Source of the DNA: Psychrobacter proteolyticus
Lineage (GTDB): Bacteria > Pseudomonadota > Gammaproteobacteria > Pseudomonadales > Moraxellaceae
Direction of reading: 5' to 3'
NCBI RefSeq assembly: GCF_003350005.1
Contig: NZ_QLKS01000002.1
Span: 186,001-250,000 of the forward strand
DNA length: 64,000 nucleotides
The position numbers and the translations under genes are program-made. The notes below the pieces were generated by a model. That model worked only from the letters and a program-made list of their open reading frames with translations. It did no database searches and was not told the DNA's origin. This document shows, piece by piece, positions 47,073 through 56,288 of the stretch. The first letter of the stretch is position 1. Each line of letters begins with the position of its first letter.

Positions 47073-47318
47073 TTAGCGATTAAAGTAGTCTTCGTCATCA
47101 AACGAAGGCGAAAAGTTGCCTTGCTCAAGATGCTGCATTTGCGACTGTACAGAACGCTCATGCTGAATACGTTGATAAATCTCTTCGCGGTGTACTGCAA
47201 TATCTTTAGGTGCGTTTACACCGATACGTACTTGATTGCCTTTGACGCCTAGAACCGTCACACTTACTTCGTCGCCAATCATTAGCGTTTCGCCCACGCG
47301 GCGTGTCAAAATTAACAT
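47073..47318 (-). CDS. csrA: Carbon storage regulator CsrA
   Basis: CsrA is a dimeric RNA-binding protein that represses or stabilises messages at GGA motifs. The RNA-binding [10 protein letters not shown] at the N-terminus and [19 protein letters not shown] are intact. At 81 residues it is longer than E. coli CsrA (61), with a Gln/Asp-rich tail as in other Moraxellaceae. AAGGAG precedes the ATG. It lies downstream of alaS-lysC, the usual order. Confidence 0.97.
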   Translation of the reverse strand: MLILTRRVGETLMIGDEVSVTVLGVKGNQVRIGVNAPKDIAVHREEIYQRIQHERSVQSQMQHLEQGNFSPSFDDEDYFNR

Positions 47319-47741
47319 GCGTCACACTCCTTATGTCGCATCAACAAATTATTACTCATCAGATTACTTCTCAATTGCAGAACATCACCGCAGCACCAAA
47401 CATGCAATATAACCATTATCACGATGCTAAATATCGTGCCAATAGCGGTAATGATAGGTAGATTCATTTAGCCCAAATGAAAGCCCCATTATAGGCGGCA
47501 TAACAGATACTGTCACGGTTTTTCACAAAACTATTAGGTAAATGCTCATTTCAACTATGCTAAAAAATAAAAATAGGACCTAAAAAGATCCTATTTTATT
47601 TAAGTACTGTTTTTATTTAGATGCTATTAATTCAAACGCTACTAATTTAAATGCTGTTTATATACATACTATATAAAGTCATTAATAGCGGTTAATAGAT
47701 AACCATCAATGTTAAGACTATATTTTAACAGTTTTTATGTC
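47319..47741. other. Intergenic region lysC-csrA
   Basis: This 423-bp gap holds the lysC terminator and the csrA leader. On the minus strand a TAATAAT near 47350 could be a csrA -10 box. No gene was seen. Confidence 0.45.
47570..47597 (-). terminator. Terminator after lysC
   Basis: AAAATAGGA (47570-47578) and TCCTATTTT (47589-47597) form the stem, with a T-rich stretch after it on the minus strand. It lies about 145 bp past the lysC stop. Confidence 0.7.
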
Positions 47742-48251
47742 TTATAGCCCAGCGATTTTGCTTTCACCGTCTTCACGATCTAGGCCAAATGCCGTGTGCA
47801 ATGACTTAACGGCTTTTTCTAAGTGTTGATCTTGAATCAGAACCGACACTTTGATTTCGCTGGTTGAAATCATTTGGATATTGATGTTGTTTTCAGCCAG
47901 TGTTTGGAACATAAGACTAGCAACACCTGCGTGTGAGCGCATGCCAACACCAACCAATGAAACTTTAACAACTTCACTGTTACCTAATATTTCTTTGGCA
48001 CCAATTTCATCTTTCACTTCTTCGTTAAGCACTTTTAGCGTCTTATCTAAATCAGTGCGGTTAACCGTGAAAGTAAAGTCAGTAGTACCGTTATCTGAAA
48101 GGTTTTGTACAATCATATCGATTTCGATATTGGCACGACCAATTGGGCTTAAGATAGCAGAGGCGATACCAGGATGGTCAGGCACGCCGCGTACTAAGAT
48201 TTTTGCTTCGTCTCTGTTGAACGCGATACCTGAGATGATTGCCTGTTCCAT
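47742..48251 (-). CDS. lysC: Probable internal in-frame start: aspartate kinase beta subunit
   Basis: Codon 260 of lysC is an ATG (48251) preceded by AAGGAG with a 5-base spacing, a near-perfect ribosome site inside the coding sequence. Translation from it gives 169 residues that contain just the two ACT regulatory domains, beginning MEQAIISGIAF. Such in-frame beta subunits are established for the aspartokinases of Bacillus subtilis and Corynebacterium. That this one is made here is inferred from the ribosome site and its position at the domain border. Confidence 0.7.
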   Translation of the reverse strand: MEQAIISGIAFNRDEAKILVRGVPDHPGIASAILSPIGRANIEIDMIVQNLSDNGTTDFTFTVNRTDLDKTLKVLNEEVKDEIGAKEILGNSEVVKVSLVGVGMRSHAGVASLMFQTLAENNINIQMISTSEIKVSVLIQDQHLEKAVKSLHTAFGLDREDGESKIAGL

Positions 48252-49028
48252 ATTGTCTCCTTCGTCTATCGTAATTAGGGTACCCACGTTGTCTTGAAAT
48301 TCTTGGTCAAAGCTACCGTCTGTGTTTTCATCAAAGCTAGAAAGTACACGCAGCGGCACGCCATATTTACCAGCGAATTCTACTGAGCGAATCTGTAGAA
48401 TCTTAGAGCCAAGACTTGCCATTTCAAGCATTTCTTCAAACGTAATTTTTTCAAGTTTTTTGGCTTTTGAGGTCACACGAGGGTCAGTGGTATAGACGCC
48501 ATCGACATCGGTATAAATTTGACATTCGTCAGCGCCTAAGGCCGCAGCAATCGCCACACCTGTGGTGTCAGAACCGCCGCGTCCTAATGTGGTCGCGTTG
48601 CCTTCTTCATCAATACCTTGGAAACCTGCCACAATAACGATATTGCCAGCATCTAATTGTTCACGTATGTTTTTATCATCGATGCTTTCGATACGGGCTT
48701 TGTTATGGGCGTTGTCGGTTTTAATTGCTACTTGGCGACCAGTCATTGAACGGGCACCAATACCAAGCTCTTTGATGGCCATAGCGAGTAGTGAGATAGA
48801 AACCTGCTCACCTGTTGAGACCATCTGATCGTATTCGCGAGGATCAGGCTGCGTGCTAATTTGGCGAGCTAGATCAATCAAACGGTTGGTTTCGCCGCTC
48901 ATGGCTGAGACCACGACGACGACTTGATGACCATTGTCATGCCAGCGTTTGACTCGTTTGGCGACGTTTTTGATGCGGTCGATACTGCCCATCGAGGTGC
49001 CGCCGTATTTCTGTACTATTAACGCCAT
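47742..49028 (-). CDS. lysC: Aspartate kinase
   Basis: LysC phosphorylates aspartate, the first step to lysine, threonine and methionine. The catalytic domain begins VQKYGGTSMGS and includes GRGGSDTTGVAIAAALGADECQIYTDVDGV. Two ACT domains follow from about 265. The 428 residues fit the class inhibited by lysine plus threonine that occurs as alpha2beta2 in several bacteria. An internal start for the beta subunit is listed separately. Confidence 0.97.
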   Translation of the reverse strand: MALIVQKYGGTSMGSIDRIKNVAKRVKRWHDNGHQVVVVVSAMSGETNRLIDLARQISTQPDPREYDQMVSTGEQVSISLLAMAIKELGIGARSMTGRQVAIKTDNAHNKARIESIDDKNIREQLDAGNIVIVAGFQGIDEEGNATTLGRGGSDTTGVAIAAALGADECQIYTDVDGVYTTDPRVTSKAKKLEKITFEEMLEMASLGSKILQIRSVEFAGKYGVPLRVLSSFDENTDGSFDQEFQDNVGTLITIDEGDNMEQAIISGIAFNRDEAKILVRGVPDHPGIASAILSPIGRANIEIDMIVQNLSDNGTTDFTFTVNRTDLDKTLKVLNEEVKDEIGAKEILGNSEVVKVSLVGVGMRSHAGVASLMFQTLAENNINIQMISTSEIKVSVLIQDQHLEKAVKSLHTAFGLDREDGESKIAGL

Positions 49029-49385
49029 AAAAATCTACCTATTTATTCAATAATGACTTTTTATTGTCATTGAGGAGAGTCAATGTGATGCTCGTCAATG
49101 CTTGTATAGATAAAGCCAGATGATAAGAGTTATGCCTTTAGGTCTTTCATTCTTCTAATGGTATCTATCAACCTTATGGAATGAACAATATGCCCAAACG
49201 TTGACCTTTATACCATATCTACCGCATAACTTTAAGTCTCAGGAGCGCTTAGATGTATGGCGATTGGTTATAGTAGTTATAACCAATCATGTATTCTATG
49301 CGTAGTAGAGTAAAGCTATGCGATAAATATAAAGTACTTTGTGATGCGCTATACCAATATATTCGCGAGTTTAATATTCACTAGC
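49029..49385. other. Intergenic region alaS-lysC
   Basis: This 357-bp gap has a strong 27-bp palindrome (49262-49288). No other gene, and no clear lysine riboswitch by eye, was seen. Confidence 0.45.
49262..49288. repeat. Palindrome between alaS and lysC
   Basis: GATTGGTTATA and TATAACCAATC form an 11-bp perfect stem with a GTAGT loop. No T run follows on the minus strand. Confidence 0.7.
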
Positions 49386-52058
49386 TTAGCTAAGCTGGGT
49401 TTCAATCCAAGCAGGTAGAGCGCTGATAACCGCTGCACTGTTACTAGACTTCGGTGCACCGCCTTGCGCGTAGTCAGGCTTACCGCCACCTTTACCACCA
49501 AGCTCACCTGCCAAATGACGAATAATATCACCAGCCTTCACTTTGGCAGTGACAGATTTTGCGACGCTTGCTGCGAGTGCTAATTGGTCATCTTTATCAC
49601 CAATCAATACAATCACGCTATCAGGCAGTTTTGATTTGATATCGTCCATCAGTGTACGGATGGATTTACCATCGATACCACTTAAGGTGCTGATAAGAAC
49701 TGGCGTACCTGCGATCGTTTGTACATCATCAAGCAAATTGGCTGCTTGAGCACTGGCGATTTTTTGCTGCAAGCGCTCTAGTTGTTTTTCTAGGTCGCGT
49801 TGCTTATCAGCCATCGTACGGACACGCTGCGCTACTTCAGGACGTTTTACTTTTAGCTGACTTGCCAATTCACTTAGCTGTTGCTCGCTTTGCTGGATGT
49901 TTTTGACCGCGTTCATGCCAGTGACGGCTTCAACTCGGCGGATGCCAGCCGCAATACCAGACTCACTGGTGATTTTTAGCACACCGATATCGCCCGTACG
50001 CTGTACGTGCAAGCCACCGCATAGCTCGATAGAGAAAGGCTTGCGCTGACCATCAACGATACGGTCTGTACCCATGGTTAGGACTCGAACGTCACTGCCG
50101 TACTTTTCGCCAAACAGTGCCATAGCGCCTTGGTTCATCGCTTCGTCAATCGACATGTGCTCGATACGGGCAGGGGTGTTGGCTTGAATTTGCTCATTAA
50201 CGAGACGTTCGACACGCATAATTTCAGCAGCGCTGACAGGTTTGTCATAAGCAAAGTCAAAACGTAACACTTCGCTTGAGACTAGTGAGCCCTTTTGCGT
50301 GACCGCATCGCCTAGCACTTCTCTTAGTGCTGCGTGCAATAGGTGAGTTGCCGAGTGGTTTTTGGCACTGGCTGCACGAATGCTAGACAGTACTTGCGAT
50401 TCAGCGGTTTGCTTGGTGCTGATATCACCCATGGTCACGACACCATAATGGATAATCGCCTGACCAGATTTTTTGGTATCTTGCACTTCAAAGACGCCAG
50501 ATGCTGTACGGATTTCACCAAGCTCACCGACTTGACCACCGCCTTCAGCATAAAATGGGGTGCGATCCAAGACTACAACGCCTTCCATGCCTTCTGTTAA
50601 GCTGTCTGCCGGGTTACCGTCTTGATAAAGCGCGTCAATAGTCACGCCGTCTTCTTCAAGCTGTTCATAACCGATAAATGTCGTTGGCGTTTCTACTTGG
50701 ATAACGCTGCTGTAATCGACGTCAAACTTGCCAGCATCACGTGCACGCTCACGTTGTGCCTGCATATGCTCATCAAATTCGGCTTCATCAATAGCAATAC
50801 CACGCTCACGAGTGATATCGGCGGTCAAATCAAGTGGGAAACCGTAGGTATCATAGAGCTTAAACGCCGCTTCACCAGATAGCGTATCGCCATCTTGTAA
50901 GCCTTCAAGTTCGCTGGCAAGTAAACGTAAGCCTTGGGCCAATGTTTTAGCAAACTGTGCTTCTTCTTTTTGAATAGCATTTTCTATGACGCTTTGTTTG
51001 TCTTGTAGCTCAGGATAGGCACTGCCCATTTCAGCCACAAGCGGCGCAACCATTTTATAGAAGAACTCGCTATCAGCGCCAAGCTTGTTGCCATGACGTA
51101 CTGCGCGACGAATGACACGGCGCAATACATAGCCGCGACCTTCATTACTTGGCGTGACACCATCAGCAATCAAAAACGCCACAGCACGAATATGGTCGGC
51201 GATGACTTTTAGTGATGATTGTTGCTCATTATTGATCTCTAAGATGTCAGCTGCTGCATCCATCAAATGGACAAATAAATCGATCTCGTAGTTGCCATGA
51301 ACGCCTTGCATGATGGCACTAATACGCTCTAGCCCCATGCCGGTATCGACGCTAGGTGCAGGGAGTGGTAATAACGTGCCGTCCTTTTGGCGATTGAACT
51401 GCATGAATACGCAGTTCCAAATCTCAATATAGCGATCGCCGTCTTCTTCTGGCGTACCTGGCAAGCCGCCTTCGATATCGGCGCCATGGTCATAAAAGAC
51501 TTCGGTACAAGGACCACAAGGACCAGTGTCACCCATTGTCCAAAAGTTATCAGAAGCGTAAGGAGCACCTTTGTTATCACCAATACGAATGATGCGCTCA
51601 CTCGGAATGCCGATGTTTTTATTCCAAATCTCAAAAGCTTCGTCATCAGTCTCATAGATCGTGACATAGAGACGATCTTTATCAATCGCTAACCACTTAT
51701 CTGAGGTTAGAAACTCCCAGATATACTCGATGCCTGCTTGCTTGAAATAATCACCAAATGAGAAATTACCAAGCATTTCAAAGAAAGTATGATGACGTGC
51801 GGTATAGCCGACATTATCCAAATCATTGTGTTTGCCGCCAGCACGTACGCACTTTTGAGAGGTTACTGCACGTGTATAGTCACGTGGTTCCATACCCAAA
51901 AAGGTCTCTTTAAACTGATTCATACCGGCATTGGTAAATAGCAATGTCGGATCATTGTGTGGAATCAAGCTAGACGATGAAACTTGGGTGTGCTGCTTGC
52001 TTATGAAAAAATCGATAAAGGCTTGGCGAATATCGGCTGAGCGAAATGGCTGGCTCAC
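49386..52058 (-). CDS. alaS: Alanine-tRNA ligase
   Basis: AlaRS charges tRNA-Ala. The class II catalytic core is N-terminal ([14 protein letters not shown] to TNAGMNQFK). The editing domain has its zinc set, HSATH near 565 and CGGLH near 665, and the C-Ala domain with a coiled coil ends the protein ([11 protein letters not shown]). The 890 residues match the family (E. coli 876). Confidence 0.98.
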   Translation of the reverse strand: MSQPFRSADIRQAFIDFFISKQHTQVSSSSLIPHNDPTLLFTNAGMNQFKETFLGMEPRDYTRAVTSQKCVRAGGKHNDLDNVGYTARHHTFFEMLGNFSFGDYFKQAGIEYIWEFLTSDKWLAIDKDRLYVTIYETDDEAFEIWNKNIGIPSERIIRIGDNKGAPYASDNFWTMGDTGPCGPCTEVFYDHGADIEGGLPGTPEEDGDRYIEIWNCVFMQFNRQKDGTLLPLPAPSVDTGMGLERISAIMQGVHGNYEIDLFVHLMDAAADILEINNEQQSSLKVIADHIRAVAFLIADGVTPSNEGRGYVLRRVIRRAVRHGNKLGADSEFFYKMVAPLVAEMGSAYPELQDKQSVIENAIQKEEAQFAKTLAQGLRLLASELEGLQDGDTLSGEAAFKLYDTYGFPLDLTADITRERGIAIDEAEFDEHMQAQRERARDAGKFDVDYSSVIQVETPTTFIGYEQLEEDGVTIDALYQDGNPADSLTEGMEGVVVLDRTPFYAEGGGQVGELGEIRTASGVFEVQDTKKSGQAIIHYGVVTMGDISTKQTAESQVLSSIRAASAKNHSATHLLHAALREVLGDAVTQKGSLVSSEVLRFDFAYDKPVSAAEIMRVERLVNEQIQANTPARIEHMSIDEAMNQGAMALFGEKYGSDVRVLTMGTDRIVDGQRKPFSIELCGGLHVQRTGDIGVLKITSESGIAAGIRRVEAVTGMNAVKNIQQSEQQLSELASQLKVKRPEVAQRVRTMADKQRDLEKQLERLQQKIASAQAANLLDDVQTIAGTPVLISTLSGIDGKSIRTLMDDIKSKLPDSVIVLIGDKDDQLALAASVAKSVTAKVKAGDIIRHLAGELGGKGGGKPDYAQGGAPKSSNSAAVISALPAWIETQLS

Positions 52059-52212
52059 AGCGGCTCCTTACTGACGGATAGAATTGAGTAAATGACATAA
52101 AATAATTTTGCAAGCGATTTTAGCACAAACGCCCAAGCTCTTGGTACAAGAGTTATAACTACTAGGTTATTATACGTGTGCTAGTCATCGCCTAATTTGT
52201 AGCGTATGCAGA

Positions 52213-53943
52213 CTAGTTGGTCAAAATTGCCGCATCCGTTTCATCCAATTTGTCTTGTGTGGTTGGATTGGACTCGATTACTTGCACAGGCAAATAACGT
52301 AGTTGAAGCTTGATTGGCAAGTACTCTGGGAAATTCTCTGCCATATCATTAGTAATGAGTGTCTCAATCTGGCGTACGTCATATGAGCTCGGTAATGTCT
52401 CTCCACGCACGATTGCTCGCACCACTTGGTTTTCTTCTGAGGTATCAAACTGCGTATTGGTCAATACATTGCCTTGATCGATAAAGTAGTTGTTGATGGC
52501 TTCTTTGACACTACTCTCGAATACTTGCTGCTTAGCATTGGTCTGTAGGTTGATGGTTAAGTAGGCACCTAAGCCGCCAAGTAGTAATAAAGTCACCGCG
52601 TTACGCTGCAAAAAAGTCAGATAGGTATTTGATTTATAGTCGTCATCGACCAAACGACGAAACCCTAAGACCCATAAGACAAGCGCATTGGTAAACTGGA
52701 TAGCAAGAATGTTGGTCGCTGCCAACAGAAGCGCACCAAGCCCAAGCTGCATCTCGCCATTAGCGAGCAAGATACCGCTAGCAGCCAGTGGTGGTACCAA
52801 GGCTGTGGCAACCGCAACGCCGACAACGGCAACCGAGAGATGCGGGGATACCATCGCGTACGCGCCAGCCGTACCGCCAGCTAAGGCAATCATTAAATCC
52901 ATGGAAGTAGGCTGGGTACGAGATAGGATTTCTGCCGTTAGCGGTTGGTCTTTATGTAGCCAACCAACGATAAAGCCGACCAATACCACCAATGAGACAC
53001 CGATGATGACGGTAAAAAGCGACTTACGTAGCAATGGCATACGGTGATCGATAATTGCTAGTGCTATACCCGTGATAGGGCCTAGCATCATCGCAACCAG
53101 CATCGCTCCGATGACCACGGCTGCTGAATTGGTCACTAGGCCATAACTGGCAATGATGGCAGACAAAATATTCATGATGAAGTACATCTTGCTAGGCAGG
53201 GCGTTCGCCTCAATTCTAACCCGTACCTCTGGGTAATCTACTTTTTGATTGCTGAATTGCTCAGCAACAAATTGCTTATAAGACTCAAGTTTGGCTTCTT
53301 TTTCTTCTTGAACCTCGTCTTCGTCACTCTCGTTTTCTACATCGCTATCTTCTACATCGGTGTCTTTATTTTGGCTTTTATCTTCTGAGTCATTATTTTG
53401 ATGGTCGTCATCGCGACTAGATGCATTTCTGATCTTTTGTTGATTGGCTGCTTTATTATCTGATGACTGTACTGCGATAGTTTGGTCATCAGCATAGTCG
53501 TCTTCTGCTTCTACCGTTACTTCAGCATCACTATCATCTTGAGCATTTTTTTCTGTTGTCTCTGCCGTATCCGACTGGAAGAAATCGGACTTTTCTTTTG
53601 CTTCTATAGATTCTGACTCTGCACTCTCTGATGCTTCAGTATTTGACTGTGACTCAGGTTCTGTCGATTCCAATGTTGCTACGACCACATCGTCACTGAT
53701 GGTTTCCATCGTTATTTCGGCGTCAGGTGGCTGCGCACATTCAGTGTCTACTTCGGAGTCTATTTCGCCATCTGTATCAGTCGATTGCTTGTGTTGATTG
53801 TCTTCGCTTTTATCATTGTTTACAGCGGCATCATCAACTACTGGGTCAATTGTCGCGTCTTGATTGTTAGAAGCGTCAGTAGTGACTGATGAATCGTTTT
53901 GATCCACTGAGTTAGGCGTAGTATTTTTTTCAGATGAGGACAT
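52213..53943 (-). CDS. DUF389 membrane protein with long acidic N-terminus
   Basis: The function is unknown. Residues 1 to about 215 are highly acidic and Ser/Asn/Gln-rich and probably disordered. A short basic-acidic helix (KLESYKQFVAEQFSN) follows, then the DUF389 domain with about six membrane helices (about 250-480; AAVVIGAMLVAMMLGPITGIALAIIDHRMP, STDMLIALAGGTAGAYA-type region). The last 100 residues are a soluble domain. DUF389 proteins (TIGR00341/TIGR00271) are uncharacterised. It is next to alaS but probably independent. Confidence 0.85.
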   Translation of the reverse strand: MSSSEKNTTPNSVDQNDSSVTTDASNNQDATIDPVVDDAAVNNDKSEDNQHKQSTDTDGEIDSEVDTECAQPPDAEITMETISDDVVVATLESTEPESQSNTEASESAESESIEAKEKSDFFQSDTAETTEKNAQDDSDAEVTVEAEDDYADDQTIAVQSSDNKAANQQKIRNASSRDDDHQNNDSEDKSQNKDTDVEDSDVENESDEDEVQEEKEAKLESYKQFVAEQFSNQKVDYPEVRVRIEANALPSKMYFIMNILSAIIASYGLVTNSAAVVIGAMLVAMMLGPITGIALAIIDHRMPLLRKSLFTVIIGVSLVVLVGFIVGWLHKDQPLTAEILSRTQPTSMDLMIALAGGTAGAYAMVSPHLSVAVVGVAVATALVPPLAASGILLANGEMQLGLGALLLAATNILAIQFTNALVLWVLGFRRLVDDDYKSNTYLTFLQRNAVTLLLLGGLGAYLTINLQTNAKQQVFESSVKEAINNYFIDQGNVLTNTQFDTSEENQVVRAIVRGETLPSSYDVRQIETLITNDMAENFPEYLPIKLQLRYLPVQVIESNPTTQDKLDETDAAILTN

Positions 53944-54218
53944 AGCAGATAGCGTTCTTAGTAGATAAAGAAAGTCATTATTGTAATGATAAATAGATAA
54001 AGATATAGGAGATTCTTGAAAATATAAAAAAGAGTTGAGAGAAGATGGGAGTAGGAACTGATGTTCCTTATGATTAAGTCTAAAACCTTAATAATAGCAT
54101 GGTTTTTATTCTGAAGTCATTCAATATAGATGCTACAAGGGTTCACGGTAAATACTTACTTTTTTTGTGGAATTAAGGTTAAATATATTATATCCACAAT
54201 AAAGATAAGGAATAACTT

Positions 54219-54431
54219 ATGAACTGGCCATTATTTTCTGTCATCTACTCAATGACAGCCACCGTGACTATCGGACTTTTTATGATTGGTGCTCTAATTA
54301 CAGGGTTTGATGAGATATTTCATATTCAAATAGCAGTTGGACTGGGTATTTTAGCTTCGATACCTGCAGGGCTGTTCTTTACCAAAAAGATTGGTAGTAT
54401 TACTGGGAGTGAAGAAGGCTATAAAACATAA
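54219..54431 (+). CDS. Small two-helix membrane protein
   Basis: I do not recognise a family with certainty. The 70 residues form two membrane helices, at about 7-29 and 37-57, joined by a short acidic loop (GFDEIFHI), with a polar KKIGSITGSEEG tail. AAGGA stands eight bases before the ATG, and a terminator follows, so the gene is likely real. It resembles small two-helix proteins that are often mislabelled in databases, but no function is suggested by its neighbours (DUF389 protein and L,D-transpeptidase). Confidence 0.7.
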   Translation: MNWPLFSVIYSMTATVTIGLFMIGALITGFDEIFHIQIAVGLGILASIPAGLFFTKKIGSITGSEEGYKT

Positions 54432-54480
54432 AGGCGAACTGCGGTATCGATATGGAGTGGAGCTGCCTATCAGCAAACAA

Positions 54481-54508
54481 AAAAAGATCTCAATATTGAG
54501 ATCTTTTT
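54481..54508. terminator. Bidirectional terminator between the small membrane gene and the L,D-transpeptidase gene
   Basis: AAAAAGATCTCAAT is followed at once by its exact complement, a 28-bp perfect palindrome with T runs on both strands, between converging genes. Confidence 0.93.
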
Positions 54509-54543
54509 TTTAGCCATCGTAGATGACTGATTATGATAAATAA

Positions 54544-55947
54544 CTATTTGAGTTCAACCGTTGCGCCGTTTTCGATATTGGCATAAACCTCAAGCACATC
54601 CCAGTTGGTCAGACGGATACAACCGTGTGACGCTTGGCGACTGATGCCTTCAGGTTTTGGTGAGCCGTGTAGACCATACGAAGGCTTAGATAAGCCCATC
54701 CATACCACGCCGACTGGATTGTTTGGTCCTGGTGGTAACATATGCACTTTTTTCTGAGCGCCTTCACCGACTGTGGCTTTATACCACGGCATTTTGACTT
54801 TATTGACAATCTTATAAGTACCATGTGGTGACGGAGTATCATCACTACCAACGGTCGTTGGGTAGGTCGCTACCAGCTGGTTACCATCATAAGCATATAA
54901 TGTCTTATCAGCTTTATTAGCGACCACGCGGTTGATTCGCTTATTTAGCGCACCACGAGTATTGAGCACTGTAATGGTTTCACCCGCTTTGTACTCTTTG
55001 TTTTTATTTAACTTATCTAAATAGCGTACGTCCATATGAAAGCGTTCACCAAGCATCTCTTTGATGTCTTGATAATACAGTCCTTTCATTTTTGACTTGG
55101 CTTCTGCACCAGCAGGCGTGGTGGCAAAGTTGGTATTGATATCATCATCAGTCAACGTATAAGTGACGAGTACAGGTTTGGTTGCAGGAATGTTCTTAAC
55201 CAAGGCATCCCACGTTTTTTGATCCATTTTGCCTGTGGTTGGCAAGCCTTTCATCGCTTGGAAATTAATAAGGGCTTTTTTGCTGTTCATACCCCAGCCA
55301 CCGTCGATAGGACCAGGAGAGGCATGGTTCCAATCGAGCAACGCTTGCATTTTGATCGTCATCGCTGAGTTGACTTTCATGTTAGGCGACCAGACAGCGT
55401 TATTGACTTGTTGTGCGTAATTTGACAAGTTTAATGTGGTATATCTCTTACCATCTTTATCTTCGATATTCTTGATAGTCGGATCATCACTGAAGTCTTG
55501 ACGCTTTTCACTCTCCGGTAGCTCAAAGGCGAGCGGATCAGATGAGTCAATAGATGAGACATCGCTAGGCGCGGCAACGGCTTGACCTTCGCTGATATCA
55601 TCAGTGCTATCTGACTGCTCATCTTTACGCGTCAGTTCTGCTGCGCTCATATTGTCAGCAGCTGGCGCTGGCGCGTTTTGCCTAGCTTCTTGTTTGGTGT
55701 TGATCAGCTGGTTCATGCTATCAACGGGTTTTGTGTTCTCTGTATTTAACTGCACAGTAGCAGCACCATCTGAGCGACTACGGTTTTCTTGCACATTGAG
55801 GCTAACCTTTTGGGCAAGGCCTGGCATAGCGTTCGATGTACGCACTGGCAATGTGCGAGCATTATCAGCGGTGGCGGCAAGTGCGCCAACGCTGGCACTC
55901 ATGGCAGCGATAGATATAGCAGTAATAATAGGCTTTATTTTCATCAT
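54544..55947 (-). CDS. L,D-transpeptidase (YkuD domain)
   Basis: This enzyme cross-links peptidoglycan or attaches lipoproteins to it. A signal peptide (about 1-24, ending ALAA) is followed by a low-complexity region to about 190, a peptidoglycan-binding helical domain (LLDWNHASPGPIDGGWG to TWDALVKN, about 205-255), a LysM-like segment, and the YkuD domain with HGSPKPEGISRQ and the catalytic SHGCIRL near 445 at the C-terminus. The 467 residues are long for an E. coli YcfS/ErfK type but usual for the PG-binding version. It acts in the periplasm. Confidence 0.92.
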   Translation of the reverse strand: MMKIKPIITAISIAAMSASVGALAATADNARTLPVRTSNAMPGLAQKVSLNVQENRSRSDGAATVQLNTENTKPVDSMNQLINTKQEARQNAPAPAADNMSAAELTRKDEQSDSTDDISEGQAVAAPSDVSSIDSSDPLAFELPESEKRQDFSDDPTIKNIEDKDGKRYTTLNLSNYAQQVNNAVWSPNMKVNSAMTIKMQALLDWNHASPGPIDGGWGMNSKKALINFQAMKGLPTTGKMDQKTWDALVKNIPATKPVLVTYTLTDDDINTNFATTPAGAEAKSKMKGLYYQDIKEMLGERFHMDVRYLDKLNKNKEYKAGETITVLNTRGALNKRINRVVANKADKTLYAYDGNQLVATYPTTVGSDDTPSPHGTYKIVNKVKMPWYKATVGEGAQKKVHMLPPGPNNPVGVVWMGLSKPSYGLHGSPKPEGISRQASHGCIRLTNWDVLEVYANIENGATVELK

Positions 55948-56288
55948 ATTGAATCACTTGTGGTTGCTACTAATGCGGCTATTATGCGCATAATTCGGTT
56001 GCTTCGCAAACTTTTGGTATATCTTTTTGCATTTAGAGCTGGCTAAACGTCAACTGCTGACGTATTCGCTACAGTTGGGTAATAATTTAGCTAAGGTGTG
56101 TATGGCGCCATGCTAGATTCTTACGCAAACTCCTCATTATTTTCACTATTTTTTGTTTCAGTAAAAACGACAGTGATTGGCGCTATTTGGTGTTTACGTC
56201 TATAATGTATGATTAATTTTTTCATTAATAGATCGATTTTTAGCAAAAAGCCATTTAACCCGCTAATAGTTAATCCATAAGGTGCGAT
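55948..56288. other. Divergent region between L,D-transpeptidase gene and prmB
   Basis: The 341-bp gap holds the prmB promoter (56177-56206). Nothing else was recognised. Confidence 0.4.
56177..56206 (+). promoter_or_regulatory. Promoter for prmB
   Basis: TTGGCG and a perfect TATAAT are separated by 18 bp, about 80 bases before the prmB ATG. Confidence 0.65.
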
